Shown one piece after another: positions 35,956-47,399 of a stretch of 64,000 nucleotides of DNA (the first letter of the stretch is position 1; every line of letters begins with the position of its first letter). A program made the position numbers and the translations under genes. The stretch comes from Rhipicephalus microplus (lineage: Eukaryota > Arthropoda > Arachnida > Ixodida > Ixodidae): positions 71,291,906 through 71,355,905 of the forward strand of contig NC_134707.1 in NCBI RefSeq assembly GCF_043290135.1. The letters run 5' to 3'. Under the pieces are notes generated by a model, which saw only the letters and a list, made by a program, of their open reading frames with translations, was not told the origin of the DNA and did not search any database.

Positions 35956-36166
35956 GAGGACTGCCCTCTTCTGCTTTATAGCTTTTTATTCTTTTCAGAC
36001 GATGATTATCAACAGGGCCACCAGCAGAAGATGACGTTACTACTAACTTCTTTAAAACTAACACGCCTAGAATGACAAGGCGCCTTTGAGAAAAATAGGT
36101 CTTCCTAGCGAAACGCCAGCCAGCCTGTCTGAGGCACTTCCACTGTTCACCCTAATTATCCCACTA
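35956..36166 (+). mobile_element. Penelope-like terminal arm, right copy of an inverted pair
   Basis: Reverse complement of the 34203-34410 arm. The ribozyme-like core on + is TTGAGAAAA, ATAGG-TCTT-CCTA, GCGAAACG at 36086-36115. Both cores point away from the centre, as in the 23426 palindrome. Confidence 0.6.
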
Positions 36167-36346
36167 CCGAGAGACACATACTCTCGGCTCCCATCTTGAT
36201 TATGGGAAGACAAAAGCGTTTGACAAAATACCTGCAGCGACTCATGATATAAATGACGTGAAAATCTCGTCGTATACGTAATCAAAACTTTCCTGCGAAC
36301 ATGTGTGGCACATCCCGTAAGCTACCGACTCATGCAAAGGCGCGCA

Positions 36347-36400
36347 ATGGCTCGGACGAAGCGGGCGAGAGGCGTATCAGGTGGCGGACGCTACACGAAG
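36347..36400 (+). other. Conserved 50-bp block, coding MARTKRARGVSGGGRYTK, inverted copy at 37203
   Basis: The block recurs in inverted orientation at 37253-37203 (MVRTQQVRCVSGGGRYKK). Conservation looks better at the peptide than at the DNA level near the ATG. I do not recognise the family. Confidence 0.35.
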
Positions 36401-36780
36401 ATTCTAAAGCAATCTCAACAATGCCCAAGCTATTGGGCGTGGTTTGCGCAAGGCCATGGTTTTACGCGTGACCGACAGGTTACCTAAAATTACAAAGGTA
36501 AGTGTCCGTAGCAAGGTAATCGAATATTTACTTGTAAAGCTTTCTTAGAGCATGTGTTTTAGCCTGAGGGTGAAAACATGAATATAAAACTCAAATTGCG
36601 GTGAATTTGTGTCTTAAAACGAGTCTTTATTGTGATGTTTCATAACTTTGACGTCAAAGTTGGGGTGGCCATACACAACCGTGAGGAAAAGTGTACGAAT
36701 ATATTGGGGCAAGCTGAAATTGGCATTCACGCCACTTAGGGAAGAGCTGTTTGCTACCGATGACATTTCTATGACAGCCT

Positions 36781-36884
36781 AATCGTAGTGGTCTTGTGGT
36801 TATGGCACTAGGCTGCTAACCGAAAGGTCACGGCATTGAAACCCGGCTGCGGCGGCAGCAAGTTCGTTGGAGGCGAAGATAATT
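36781..36884 (+). mobile_element. Ruka-like SINE, left part, split by a gypsy element
   Basis: AATCGTAGTGGTCTTGTGGT, GGCTGCTAACC, CATTGAAACCCGGCTGCGGC and TTGGAGGCGAAG follow the tRNA-like head of Ruka. It breaks at AATT (36881-36884) and resumes at 41858. Confidence 0.8.
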
Positions 36885-37410
36885 TGTGAGCATACGCACG
36901 CACGGTAGTGTAGCAGCCTAGATAATCACTAGCGCCACCTGTGGTGCCATGACTGCAGCTCAACTGCAGGCCCTAGTGAGAGCTGGGACTCGTTAAGCTC
37001 GCTGCCACCTTCGGCGAGGAGGGCACGTTTTTCACTATGTTCAAATAAAGCGCATTCCTCTGGGTTTACCCTGTGTCAGCTTTCATGCAGAGCGCACCCA
37101 GCCATCACAATGGTGCAGCCGGCCCCAAACCATGCCTGACACGTCGCCTCTTGCCCGCCTCATGAAGTTAACCAACGGACTGGTCGCACAACGCCAGTCC
37201 TTTTTGTAACGTCCGCCGCCTGATACGCATCTCACCTGCTGCGTCCGAACCATTTCGTGCCTTAGCCATTTGTTTTTACCAACAGTCGTGCTGACGCCCA
37301 ACCACCCGCCCGATGGGTTTGACCTGCTGGTCAAACCCATGATGGGTTTGAACCATATAGGTTTGACTTGCCCGCCTTTTTACTTCTCATGACTCTTCTG
37401 CGGCTTTGTT

Positions 37411-38520
37411 GTGAACGCCATGCCGCTCGTGAATTGGATCGAGGCTATGCCTGAGGACCTCGCCGGGTTTAAAACGCACTTTCTCTGTGAAGAGTTGATC
37501 CTCCGAAACCTGGACGCCGCCAGGCCAAAAGAAGAAGTTATCAATCGCCTGCTCGACGATATCACCCAAAATCACCCAACGACACCTGCGTTGCCTCTCC
37601 CAGACTCCTCAGCGCCCAGCCCGGGCACAAGCACTACGTCGCCACCAACTTTCGATGCAGCCCAAAGTACCAAGTTTTTGACAGGGTTTCTTCAGAGCTC
37701 CTTCACTTGTCACAACGCGCTGCAGCCCCAGTCTAAGGCACTACTCTTCCAGACCTGTCCATATTGCCTAATACTTACAGTGGGGACGGCGGCATTTTAG
37801 TGTCCCACAGTATTGAAGAGTTGGAATGAACCCGAAACCTAGCTTCATGCGAGCCTTCAACCCTACTCGCTGTTGCTCTAGGAGAGCTTCGTGGAGCAGC
37901 CTCGGACTGGAAAGCAGTCATTGGCCGTCAGTGCCCCACCCGGGAAGCTTTCAGGCCAGCTTTCTTAGATTAATTCAGCGCCAAACAAACCTTGCTGCAG
38001 TAGCAACAAGCTGTTACTTGTTGCGTGCAAGCGCACGGAAAGAACCTTGTCAACTACTCTCTAGCAGATTCGAAGCTCATTTCGGGATGCCGAGTCACTC
38101 TCACCGACACTCAGCGCATTGAGTACGCCCTTCAGGGCATTGCCGACGGGAACCTAGCCAATACTATTGCAGCACAACGACCAGAAATCGTTACCGTGTG
38201 TAGGCACATCGTAAGGCAACTTGACGAAACATTGAGCCACTCGTCTCGTTGACTCTCCCGCACAGTGTATTCAAGCGCGAAGTTATCAACGCCAAGGCCA
38301 GATGCGCCCCGCCACAGTGAAGAGTGCACGAATGTTCAGGTACACAAGAGCGACGCAGCGAATTTCGGCTTTAAAAGTAAATCAATAAGAAGATCGGTAC
38401 CTCACAATCTCCATGATTCATGATGCTTCTGTCTACCATCTTGGCCAGGACTTGACCGTAGCCGTGTGCTTCCAGTGTGGCCAAAAGGGACATCTTGCGT
38501 CCAAGTTCCCATCTAGAGCT
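37411..38520 (+). pseudogene. Gag of the decayed gypsy element, with damaged zinc knuckle
   Basis: The frame 37411-37800 opens with MNAMPLVNWIEAMPEDLAGF. Shifted frames continue with LRGAASDWKAVIGRQ (near 37880-37930) and then DTQRIEYALQGIADGNLANT (from 38109), typical capsid pieces. Near 38465-38510 there is CFQCGQKGHLASKF, a CCHC knuckle whose fourth ligand, Cys, is now Phe. At least three frameshifts or stops. Nucleic-acid packaging protein of the element, inactive. Confidence 0.7.
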
Positions 38521-38599
38521 ACTGCGCCACCATCTGCAACACATCCTTCACCAACTCTACACAGCAGCCTTTCCGAAACCCTTGATAAATGGCTTGTCC

Positions 38600-38920
38600 A
38601 GTGTGCTCTTGTCAATGCAATAATTGATAGAATATGCCAACTTTACGCATTTTCCGACAGTGGATTTAAAGTGGCACTTGTTTCTCGTCACCTGATCAGT
38701 TCTTTGCCCATCGTGCCCTGAACAAGACCCCATCTAGTGGTCGTGGTAGGAAGGACAGTAGCTCCGGCTGGTGCCATCTGCTTAAAGGTTTCTGTGGAAT
38801 CAATCACTGGTTTGGTCGAAGCCACCGCCCTGATAAAAGTGCCGTGTCACTTATGCTGGGTGAAGACTGGTTCTCTGTGTGTCACGCGCAGTTAGTGTTC
38901 CAGCCACCCATGCCAACTGA
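38600..38920 (+). pseudogene. Aspartic protease of the decayed gypsy element
   Basis: SDSGFKVALVSRHLI (from about 38656) carries the DSG active-site triplet. LMLGEDWF near 38850-38875 matches the flap-distal ILGxDWL block. A stop at 38719-38721 separates them. Confidence 0.6.
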
Positions 38921-39439
38921 AATTGGCCATTCTACCACCAGAACAAGTGTGCAGTGCGATGAACGACTGTTGCCTAGAGTGTCGAATGCTGTTATGATCC
39001 AGGGCTCCTCCTTCATTTACCATGTATCTGGACATCACAGCCCAGAAGGCCTCCAGTGAATGCCACTCACAGGCCCAGATGAACACCCATGGCTAGCACT
39101 ATTTTGCCAAGATGATGTTTCAAACAATAACAGCCATATTCCGAATGCAAGCAGACCTTTTCTCCAACAACTGAGGTTTGCATTGACCCATCCTTGCCCT
39201 GATCACTAGCCACATGCCAGCACATCAACAACGGGAAATTAAGAGCATTCCGTCGAAGCATGCTGAAGTCTTCACTCGTGGCGAGGGTAACTTAGGTCTG
39301 TAAAAAGGTGTGTAGCACTAAATCAACCTCCTTTCCGATGCGGTGCCCTACAGCAAATCCCCTTACTCTTGCTCTTTTGCAGACCGCTATTTTCTTGAAG
39401 CCCAAAAAGCACACTTCATTAGCAAGGCATCATTCTTCC

Positions 39440-40480
39440 ACTTAAGACCTTAGTTTTTCCCCCGCCTTTGTGTTAACTATGTGCCCCTAAACAAGATGAT
39501 GGCGAGTGTCGCACAGCCACTTCCACATGCGGATGATATCATGAATGACATTGCTTGTTCAGAGTACTTCGCCTGCCTTGACCTAAAGTTTGCTTACTAG
39601 CAAGTTTGTGTTCGTTGAAAATACCACGCAAAAACTGTTTTTCTTTTACCCACCATCGCACGTTTATGCAGACTCTCATGTGATTAGGGCTAAAAAGGCA
39701 CCTACCGCTTTCCAGCGGGCCATGCAATTTATTTATGCCAACTTGTTGCCCCATTGCCCAGAGTGCAGTGGGCGGAGTACTTGGATGTTGTTCTGGTTTT
39801 TTTCGCCAATGCTTCATGAGTTTGCTAGGCTACTTGGTGAAGTTCATGGTGCACTCCGGGATAGTGGATTCAAAGTTTCCCTCAACAAGTGCAAGTTTGC
39901 TTTGTAGTCTATCAAGTTTCTTGGATTCGTTTTAAGCAAAAACGGCAGGCAGCCAGACCCTGCCACAGTCAAAGCCATCGTAAAAATCCAACAGCCTGCA
40001 AACAGCAAAGCAGTTTTGTCATGGCTGCAGACAGCCAAGTCCTGTTGCCGCTTTGTGAAGAATTTTTCTCGGATGCCATCATCATTGCAGACTCTCATTC
40101 GATCTGAGGAGTTTGCATGGACCAGCTACTGCGATGAGGCTTTCCAGCAAATACGCAAAGCATTAGCGGAGGCACCAGTACTGAACCATTTTGACCCAGA
40201 TGCCCAAACCGTCATCGAATATTCAAGTCGCGCTTACCGGCGCAGAGAAAAAGTTGCATAGCAACGTTCGGGATTGTATTGGTGTCCACTGGGCCGTTAC
40301 CATCAAGTTTCGACACTACTTGCTCGGCAAGAAGCTTTGCCTCTTGACTGATAGCTGGACTGTTGCATGCTTGGCAGCCAACATCAGGCCGTCCCGTCGT
40401 TTTACGAACATGCTGATGGATCTTACAAAGTCCGACTTCATGCTGCAGCACCATCCAGGCCATCAAAACTGTTTCTGACA
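39440..40480 (+). pseudogene. RT and RNase H of the decayed gypsy element
   Basis: RT: RLCVNYVPLNKMM, then PLPHADDIMNDIACSEYFAC and LDLKFAY (motif A, near 39575-39595) followed by a stop. The catalytic box near 39777-39800 reads YLDVVLVF, so the second Asp of YLDD is Val. RNase H region: WTSYCDEAFQQIRKALAEAP, VLNHFDP, then GVHWAVTIKFRHYLLGKKL and LLTDS up to about 40350. Several frameshifts. Non-functional. Confidence 0.75.
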
Positions 40481-40599
40481 CGATATCATGATTACCAACA
40501 GACACAGTCACTCGCACCTGTGCAAGGAGAATACAAGCAGCGCCAAAATCTTCGTCTCTTTCTGCTATCTTCAGAATCGTGCGTCCATGACCTTAGCCA

Positions 40600-41700
40600 T
40601 TATTGACGAGATCCTGTTCCACAGGGATGTGACTTCAGGTGCTCAAACTTTTGTAAAGCCAGCAAAGATGCGCCAGGCTGTCCTGGAAGTTGTTCATTAT
40701 GGCGGAGGCCACATGAACGTAACCCGAATGCTGACAAAAGTGAGAGAACGACACTGGTGGCCAGACCTTGTTTTTTCCGTGAATCAATAAGTTGCAGCGT
40801 GCCAGATCTGTCAAAGCAGCAACCGCCCAGTGTCTAAAAATGTTGACAAAATGGGTCTAATGTCAGGGTCACATGTTCTTTTTGCCCTAATTGCGCTTGA
40901 TCACATCAGAATGCCAGCTGCATCAGAAAAGAAATACAATTGGAGTGTCATTGATTTTCCCACGCGTTCCATTGTCCCAGCGGCTGTGAATTCAGCACCA
41001 CCCAAGGGAGTTATCGCGCATATACAGCCTGTGTTATTTTGCCCTGGTTGTCCTGATGACTGCATGTGTGACCATAGCGCAGCCTGTGAATCTCACTAGT
41101 TTAAACATTTCATGCACATGCATGGTGCTGAGATTCACCACTCGGTCACATACTGTGCAGCCAGCAATGGTCTTGTGGAGAGAAGCAATTGAAATTCAGT
41201 CATCCTTCTTCGTAAGCTGTGTTAAACAAACCAGACCTCCTGGGACAGCAAACTCGAAAAAGCTGCCTTTGCAATTGACACATGCTATGTGCCAGCAGCT
41301 GTTTTTTTCCATTTGAACTACTTTATGAATACGCCCCCAAGCTCCCATATCAACACCATTGTCCCGCCACAGTGAGGACCCTACAAGACCGTCTCCTAAC
41401 GCTCTCTCAGAACCGGGCCACAGCAGCAGGCAATACTGAGGAAGCACAAGGCAAACGCAAAATAGCGTACAATCAGTCCCATCAAAACCACTCCTTCCAA
41501 GTTGGCCAGTTTGTGTGGATGCGGCGCTCAAAGCCTGTACCACATGGAACTGAAAAGTGGGCACCCAACCTCAAAGGAATATATCAAATCACCGACCAGT
41601 AAACATCTGTCACATTTTTCGTAAACGGCGTAACTGATCAAGGTCCTTGTGATCGACGGCAAAACAAAGTAGTGGATGTCTCTGAACTGAAGCGCTACGT
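40600..41700 (+). pseudogene. Integrase of the decayed gypsy element
   Basis: HHCC part: VVHYGGGHMNVTRML, RERHWWPDLVFSVNQ, stop, VAACQIC (40690-40815). Core: ALDHIRMPAASEKKYNWSVI gives the first Asp (near 40890). The second Asp is in CMCDHSAACESH (near 41080), degenerate. SNGLVERSN (41165-41195) carries the Glu. Multiple stops. Confidence 0.75.
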
Positions 41701-41857
41701 GCCACCTCATGTCGAGTCTTACATTGTGAAAACACAAGAATATTTTTTGCTCCCGCTTTCATCGCGGAGGGCACATTTTTCATTATGTTCGAATAAAGCA
41801 CGTTTTTCTCGTTTTGCCGTGCCTCAGTCTTCACGCCTAGTCCACCGAAACCTCACA

Positions 41858-41983
41858 AATTGATGCCTGTGGGCTTAGCTTTGGGTGTACGTTACAAAAG
41901 CTAAAGTAGTCGAAATTTCCGCAGCCCTCCACTGTAGTGTCTCTCATAATTACGTGCTTGTTTTGGGTCGGTAAACTCCAGAT
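41858..41983 (+). mobile_element. Ruka-like SINE, right part of the copy split at 36884
   Basis: AATTGATGCCTGTGGGCTTA, TTTGGGTGTACGTTA, TTTCCGCAGCCCTCCACTGT and TTTTGGGTCGGTAAACTCC. Together with 36781-36884 it restores the normal order of a Ruka copy. Confidence 0.8.
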
Positions 41984-44963
41984 AATAATATTTACCTTGC
42001 TATGACAAACTCTGTCATGCAAGTGCTTTCCGTGTTAACGCCGGGCCATTGATCTTGAAAGCAGAATGACTCTGCAGAAGGAGGTGCATATGGCGATTGC
42101 ACCACGCCTTTTCGTAGTTTGGATACTTTTTGTCGTGGATGTACATAAGAAGTGTTCGTCTCAAATGGAGTCTGGAGTACTGCGAGTGTCATGTTTGCCT
42201 GTGTCATCTCTAGCCAGTAGGTACGAATAAAACATGAATAAAACCAACTATATTGTTTAGGAAACATTAGAATTGTTATATTTATGTTTTAAATTACATT
42301 GAGTCCATTTTAATTGACGAATATATCCTGTCATGATATAAATAATCATTATTCATGTCGGTCTCTTTGATCTGATTCAACTCTACACTTCTTGGGTGGG
42401 GAAGCTTCACATAAGAAAAGCCGGAAATTTGCACAAGTACTGAGGTTCATAATAGGCACAATGTACTTTGCATTTGAGCAAGATTGATAGAAGCTTTCAC
42501 CGACTCTCTTAAAGTAAATTTCTGCGAGGAAGACTGGGAGCCCGGAATTGCGTGAGCGAGGCCAACGCCAATCCCAGAAGATACATGCTGGCAGTGGTGC
42601 CTCCTAACTGATTGATCTGATGATAGCACTCATCTGTCGCGGCTTTGCCGTGGGGCTGAAGTAGCCAGCAACAGTAAAATAACTAGTACCAAATTCGGAT
42701 TGTGGCACGTAAGCCAATTTGGGCACTGGACACCGCTTAGCCACCAGCCTTTGAACAGCAGCACTTTTCTTCATGAGAATAGCAAATCATAGGGCGATGA
42801 GGTCAGCCTGCCATTGGGTGATCTTGTAAGGAATATGTGCAATGAGAAAAGATTACGTACTTGGACCTTGTCAATACGCGTATACAAAACTTTTGAAGGA
42901 TAAATATGCATACTTCCCAGACGTTTTGAGTCATTCAAACAGCTGACAAGAAATAATTGCAGTGCGAGTTGCCAGTAGTGCGGACTACTTCCTGGGATAG
43001 TGCTGAGAGTTCATCGTCATTTAATAAATGAAGTCAGCCCACGTTGTGGCAACTGTACTCTCAATATACTAGTACTGATGTTTCGACAGAAGTGGATTGT
43101 AAAGAAGGCGCAATAAATATCTCAAAACAAATAATTGACCCAGATGGGGTAAAGGTGTCTTGCAACTGTCTATTTAGCCCATAAATCCTGTGAAAGGAGT
43201 GCATGCAAGAAATTATATGGTTTCATAGGCTAGCGGGAGAGAAAAGTACGTACTTGGACCAGGTCTCAGAAATCTGACAATTCCTTGAAAACGTGATTCT
43301 GAAAGAAAATGAATCAGGTACAAAAATGATACCTTATACCTATTAAAATAGAGCTCATTACCATTATTATATATTCATACAAAATGTCTTGAAGTTTTAC
43401 AAGCACAGGTGAACAAGTAGAAGAATTAGCCTCTCGTCAACGTGCCACAGGGAAAAAAAATTTCAAAAGCCCCGTTACAGAAGTTAGGAATATAAGTAAA
43501 TGTACCAGTACTTTTATTACTTGGCAGCACTTCATTTGGTTACTGCCACAGGGATATCTGCTCCACCGTGTTTGACTGCATCAATGCAAGTAAAAGATTA
43601 CCGTGCTAGTGAACCGCAACCTTTTCAGCTCTTTAGTTTGTAATTCGTAGCTATGTCTGTCAGGAACAACAGATGGTTTAACCGCTTGCTCTGCAACCAT
43701 TTTTTTATTGGCAGTTTCATCTCTAAACTTATTGTTCAGATTGATTTTATTTTCATTTTAGTTTCATTTCATATCCTGTCGCCCGCCTATTGGCCCATCC
43801 CCCTTTGTGGGTGAGCGTCATCCATCTGAGATCATCAGCATCAATGTCAACAAGCACAATGCAGAAAGCACTCATAGCACCAAGTTTCAGTTGAATTAAT
43901 CTTTTCATATTCATATTCCTCAAAAAAGAATAAAAGCCCTGATAATGTGTTGTGTTACTCATCCTGACAAGGGTTTTTTCTTAAAGGCATGTAAATCACA
44001 GCGCATTGTAAATTACAGCAAGAACACTCTGCATGTGTCCAGCCAATGAATACTTTAATGTTGTGTAGCTGAATAATTGCGTTCTCATCCCATATTTGCA
44101 TGAATAGGGAACGTTGTTGACTTAGTAAACGAGGCTTGTAAATTAATTTTCCGTTTCCATCAGAATAGTCCCAATAGGCATCAGTCTTTTTCTTTCATAC
44201 AAAATTTGCTAATATATTATATTTTGTGGTAGTAGCTTTCTATTCGATGCATCAATCCAAGACGCCCTCATTGCGCATAATTAGGTCATGTTCACCGTAA
44301 ACATGAGGGCCGCTTAGGCTCAGAATTTATGGCAATACTAAGAGGTGAGAACAAACTTTCGGCGTAAAGCCATTTTACGTAGAAATAGAGAACTTGGAAA
44401 TAAGGGGCTGATTCCTATCTTTCATTAATCCTTTCAAAAATATTCTGAAATATTTTAGCAAGTCGGCAAAACTGTATTCAGTACACTAATAACAAATAAA
44501 TGAAAATTATTGACCAGAGTTCCACATTCCTATTCAGTACGACATAGAGTATTAGTTCATCGGCGTGAAGACTAGGGCCAAGCAAGGCTTCCACTACGTG
44601 TTGCCTGTCTCACAGACGCGAAGGTTGCGGCACCGCCGCAGTTGCGCGATAAAAAAAATATCATGGTGCATGCGCCCTTCGCCTGCCAGTGAGTTCGCAA
44701 TACACCTGTGGATTTCGGAGGGTTTGGTTACAGCAAAACACTTATTTCATTTTTATAATAAACTTAACGGGTGCATTCACTGCCTATGGCTCCAAACGCA
44801 GCTGAAAAGTATTGCTATAGGCTACAGAACTGCACATAAGAGCTGATATTTCCTATCATGGTAGCAGCAGATTTATTGATGTCTGCAAACTGAAGTAGCG
44901 AAAGAGACGACCCCTCGTCTTCTGTTTATTCGTAGAATCACCATCAAAGTAAAGCCTAGTATT
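41984..44963. other. No gene recognised
   Basis: Three kilobases of AT-rich sequence without element signatures I can name. Two similar words, GAGAAAAG-A/T-TACGTACTTGGACC near 42843 and 43228, are about 385 bp apart. Frames are short and unsupported. Confidence 0.5.
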
Positions 44964-44976
44964 TTGTACAATAGTA
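44964..44976. repeat. Target-site duplication of the I-group LINE, left copy
   Basis: TTGTACAATAGTA, identical to 49627-49639 on the other side of the LINE. Confidence 0.93.
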
Positions 44977-45225
44977 GAGAGATAGAGAGAGAGAGATAAA
45001 GATGCAAGGAAAGGCAGGGAGGTTAATCAGACGCACATCCGGTTTGCTACCCTGCACTGGGGAAGGGATAAAGGGGAGAAAAGAGGTTGCAGAAAGATGA
45101 GAAGGTACACACAATCACGAGCACACTCGGGGAGCACACACAGTCTACAGGCGGTCGCTCAGGTTTGTTGACTTGAGGTAAAGTAGCAGTGCTTTAGTTG
45201 CTTTCTGCGCAACTGAGGCAGATGC

Positions 45226-46016
45226 TCAAGGTCCTAGTATCTTCTGCACACAAAATGGTCCGGGGTCAAGTCGATTCAAAACCATCCGGAGCTGGCATAG
45301 CTGTGTGTCGTAGCAAGCGCAGCTGCACAGGGCGTGTTCGATGGTCTCTTCAGCTCCGCAGTAGTCGCATGTAGGAGTGTCTGCCATACCAATGCGAAAG
45401 GAGTACACCTTTGTAAATGCAACATCCAACCAAAGGCAGCATAACAGTGTCGCATCGGAGCGGGAAAGTTGTGATGGCAGCTTTAGCTCGAGCGAAGGAT
45501 CCAGTTCATAAAATTGACACCTTTGGAAGCTGGTAGACAACCAGAACGTGCGTGTGAGATCTCGAGCCAGCAGGTAAAGTTGTCTTGCTGCATCTTTTCT
45601 TGATAGAGGAATCGGGACTACACGGGTTTCTTCATGGGCTGAGCGGGCTGCATCATCGGCTAATTGTTTTCCGGTAATACCGATAAGTCCAGGCTGCCAT
45701 TGATATATAATATCATGCCCTCGTGCTAGAGCTTCATGATGGCAATGTCTTAGTTCTTGTACCAGTTGGTCACGACTCCTCCTACGCATGGCGGACTGCA
45801 AACTCTGAAGCGCTGCCTTCGAATCACAGAATATGACCCATTTTCCTGGACATTCTTGAACGAGATATTGTAAAGCAGCCCCTATAGCAGCAAGCTCTGA
45901 GCCGTAGATGTAGTCATATGCGACAACTTTAACTTGATTGTCATTGCTGCAGCCGGAATTACAGCGGCACCTGATGAGCTGCTGGATGAGACGGACCCAT
46001 CAGTGTATATCTGCGT
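45226..46016 (-). pseudogene. ORF2 RNase H and C-terminal zinc region of the I-group LINE
   Basis: TQIYTDGSVSSSSSSGAAVI (first Asp), a frameshift near 45905, ELAAIGAALQYL (Glu), VIFCDSKAALQSL (Asp), GKQLADDAARSAH (last Asp). Then comes the C-terminal CDYCGAEETIEHALCSC, a CCHC-like motif common at I-group ORF2 ends. The stop is at 45226. RNase H after the RT is the hallmark of the I group. Confidence 0.85.
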
Positions 46017-47375
46017 TCAGTCTAAGTACAACTCATGTAATAATAGCAGTGTTGCTTGCTTCAATGCTACTCTGGAATGACTGCGTTTCTTTTTCATTCC
46101 CGGAATTTCTAGACGTACTTGTGGATGGTCGAGGCACCACCAAGGATATGCCGTTCTCGAAGCTGGCGTATATCCTGATGGAATTCTGTTTAGGTGCTTG
46201 GCCATGACGTCTGAAAATGTAGCACGTGGTCTTCCGGAAAGTAGAAGGGCCAAGTGGTGGTCGGGGACACGGCTAGCATGTCGAATGTGCGCTCTGAGGC
46301 AATTTACAACGATATATGTCCTGACCGGATGGTCTTTGGCAAGCATGATTGTGGCATAAGTAGAAGCGCATCGGGGCAGTCCTATGCAGATACGCAGTGC
46401 CTGACCCTGCAAACTCTCCAACGAATGAGTATTCGATTTGCAAGTGTTAGTCAGTACCGGCAAGCTGTAGCGCAATAGACCCAGAAATAGGGCCCTGTAC
46501 AGCTGTAGCATGGAGGCCACAGAAGTTCCCCATGCTTTACCGCACAAGAATTTCATGATATGCACAATAGATAGCAGTCTCTTCTTCAAGTACGCACAAT
46601 TTGGGCTCCACGAAAGACTTCTGTCGATTATTATGCCCAGGAAACGATGCGTCCGTGCATATTTGACACTCTGCCGATTGATGTAAACAGGGTATGGCGT
46701 CGTTGGTTTGCGTGTAAACGCCATCAACGCGCACTTCACAGTTGATATATTTAGGCCTTGTTTCTGAAGGTAGGCTGTTGTGAGGGTTGCTGCCCGCGGT
46801 ATTCGTGCACGCACCTGAGGGCGAGTAACTGCAGCACTCCAGAGGCAAATATCATCGGCGTATATGGATAGGCACACCGACTTTGGCAGAACCTTCACCA
46901 GACCATTGAGGGCCACATTGAACAATGTGGGGCTTAAAACACCTCCCTGAGGTACTCCGCAGTAGGTGTAATGTTGGGCAGTTGTACCCTCATATGTTTG
47001 TACAGAGAAACCCCTGCCAGTTATATAATCTTTTATCCATTGAAACATTCGACCACCAATGCCCATTGCTGCGAGAGAAGTGAGGATGGCATCGTGAGCT
47101 ACATTATCATATGCACCCTTCACGTCAAGAAAGAGTGCCACTGATATGCGCTTGCGACTTTTTTCTTGTTGAACAAATGTCGATAACTCAAGGACACAGT
47201 CAATGGAGGAGCGGCCCCGACGAAAGCCTGCCATGCAAGAAGGGTATTTGGTGTATCGCCCCAAGTACCACTCGAGACGAAATAGAACCATTCTTTCCAT
47301 CACTTTTCCGAGGCAGCTTGCGAGGGCAGTAGGGCGATACGCTGTCAAGTCCAATGGTGATTTTCCCGATTTCAA
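46017..47375 (-). pseudogene. ORF2 reverse transcriptase of the I-group LINE (452 codons open)
   Basis: In order: DLTAYRPTALASCLGKVMER, FRRGRSSIDCVLEL, LFLDVKGAYDNV (motif A), YCGVPQGGVLSPTLFNVALN (motif B), SIYADDICLW (catalytic YADD), RFLGIIID (thumb). It ends HELYLD and a stop at 46017, a few codons before the RNase H domain. All RT catalytic residues are present. The stops at both ends separate it from the endonuclease and RNase H. Confidence 0.9.
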
Positions 47376-47399
47376 AAGTGGTATTAATCGACTTATTTT

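Larger units (their letters stand above)
36885..41857 (+). mobile_element. Decayed Ty3/gypsy element inserted in a Ruka SINE
   Basis: The 5' LTR at 36885-37109 runs TGTGAGCATACG to CATCACA. It is followed one base later by TGGTGCAGCCGGCC, a normal TGG-type primer site. The 3' LTR keeps only its last ~115 bp (about 41743-41857), sharing GGAGGGCAC, TATGTTC and AATAAAGC with the 5' copy. Target duplication AATT at 36881-36884 and 41858-41861. Interior gag, protease, RT, RNase H and integrase are in order on +, all with stops. Confidence 0.85.

Noticed and set aside
36347..36400. Histone H3 start, because the peptide begins MARTK
   Set aside because: The residues after MARTK do not follow H3, and the block is repeated next to transposon sequence.
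37316..37339. GGGTTTGACC-TGCT-GGTCAAACCC hairpin as a terminator or regulatory site
   Set aside because: Lies in the leader of a dead gypsy element among further GGTTTGA words. Probably local duplication.
42843..43260. Repeated TACGTACTTGGACC words as splice donors of minus exons
   Set aside because: The adjoining frames are short, AT-rich and partly closed. No consistent exon could be built.
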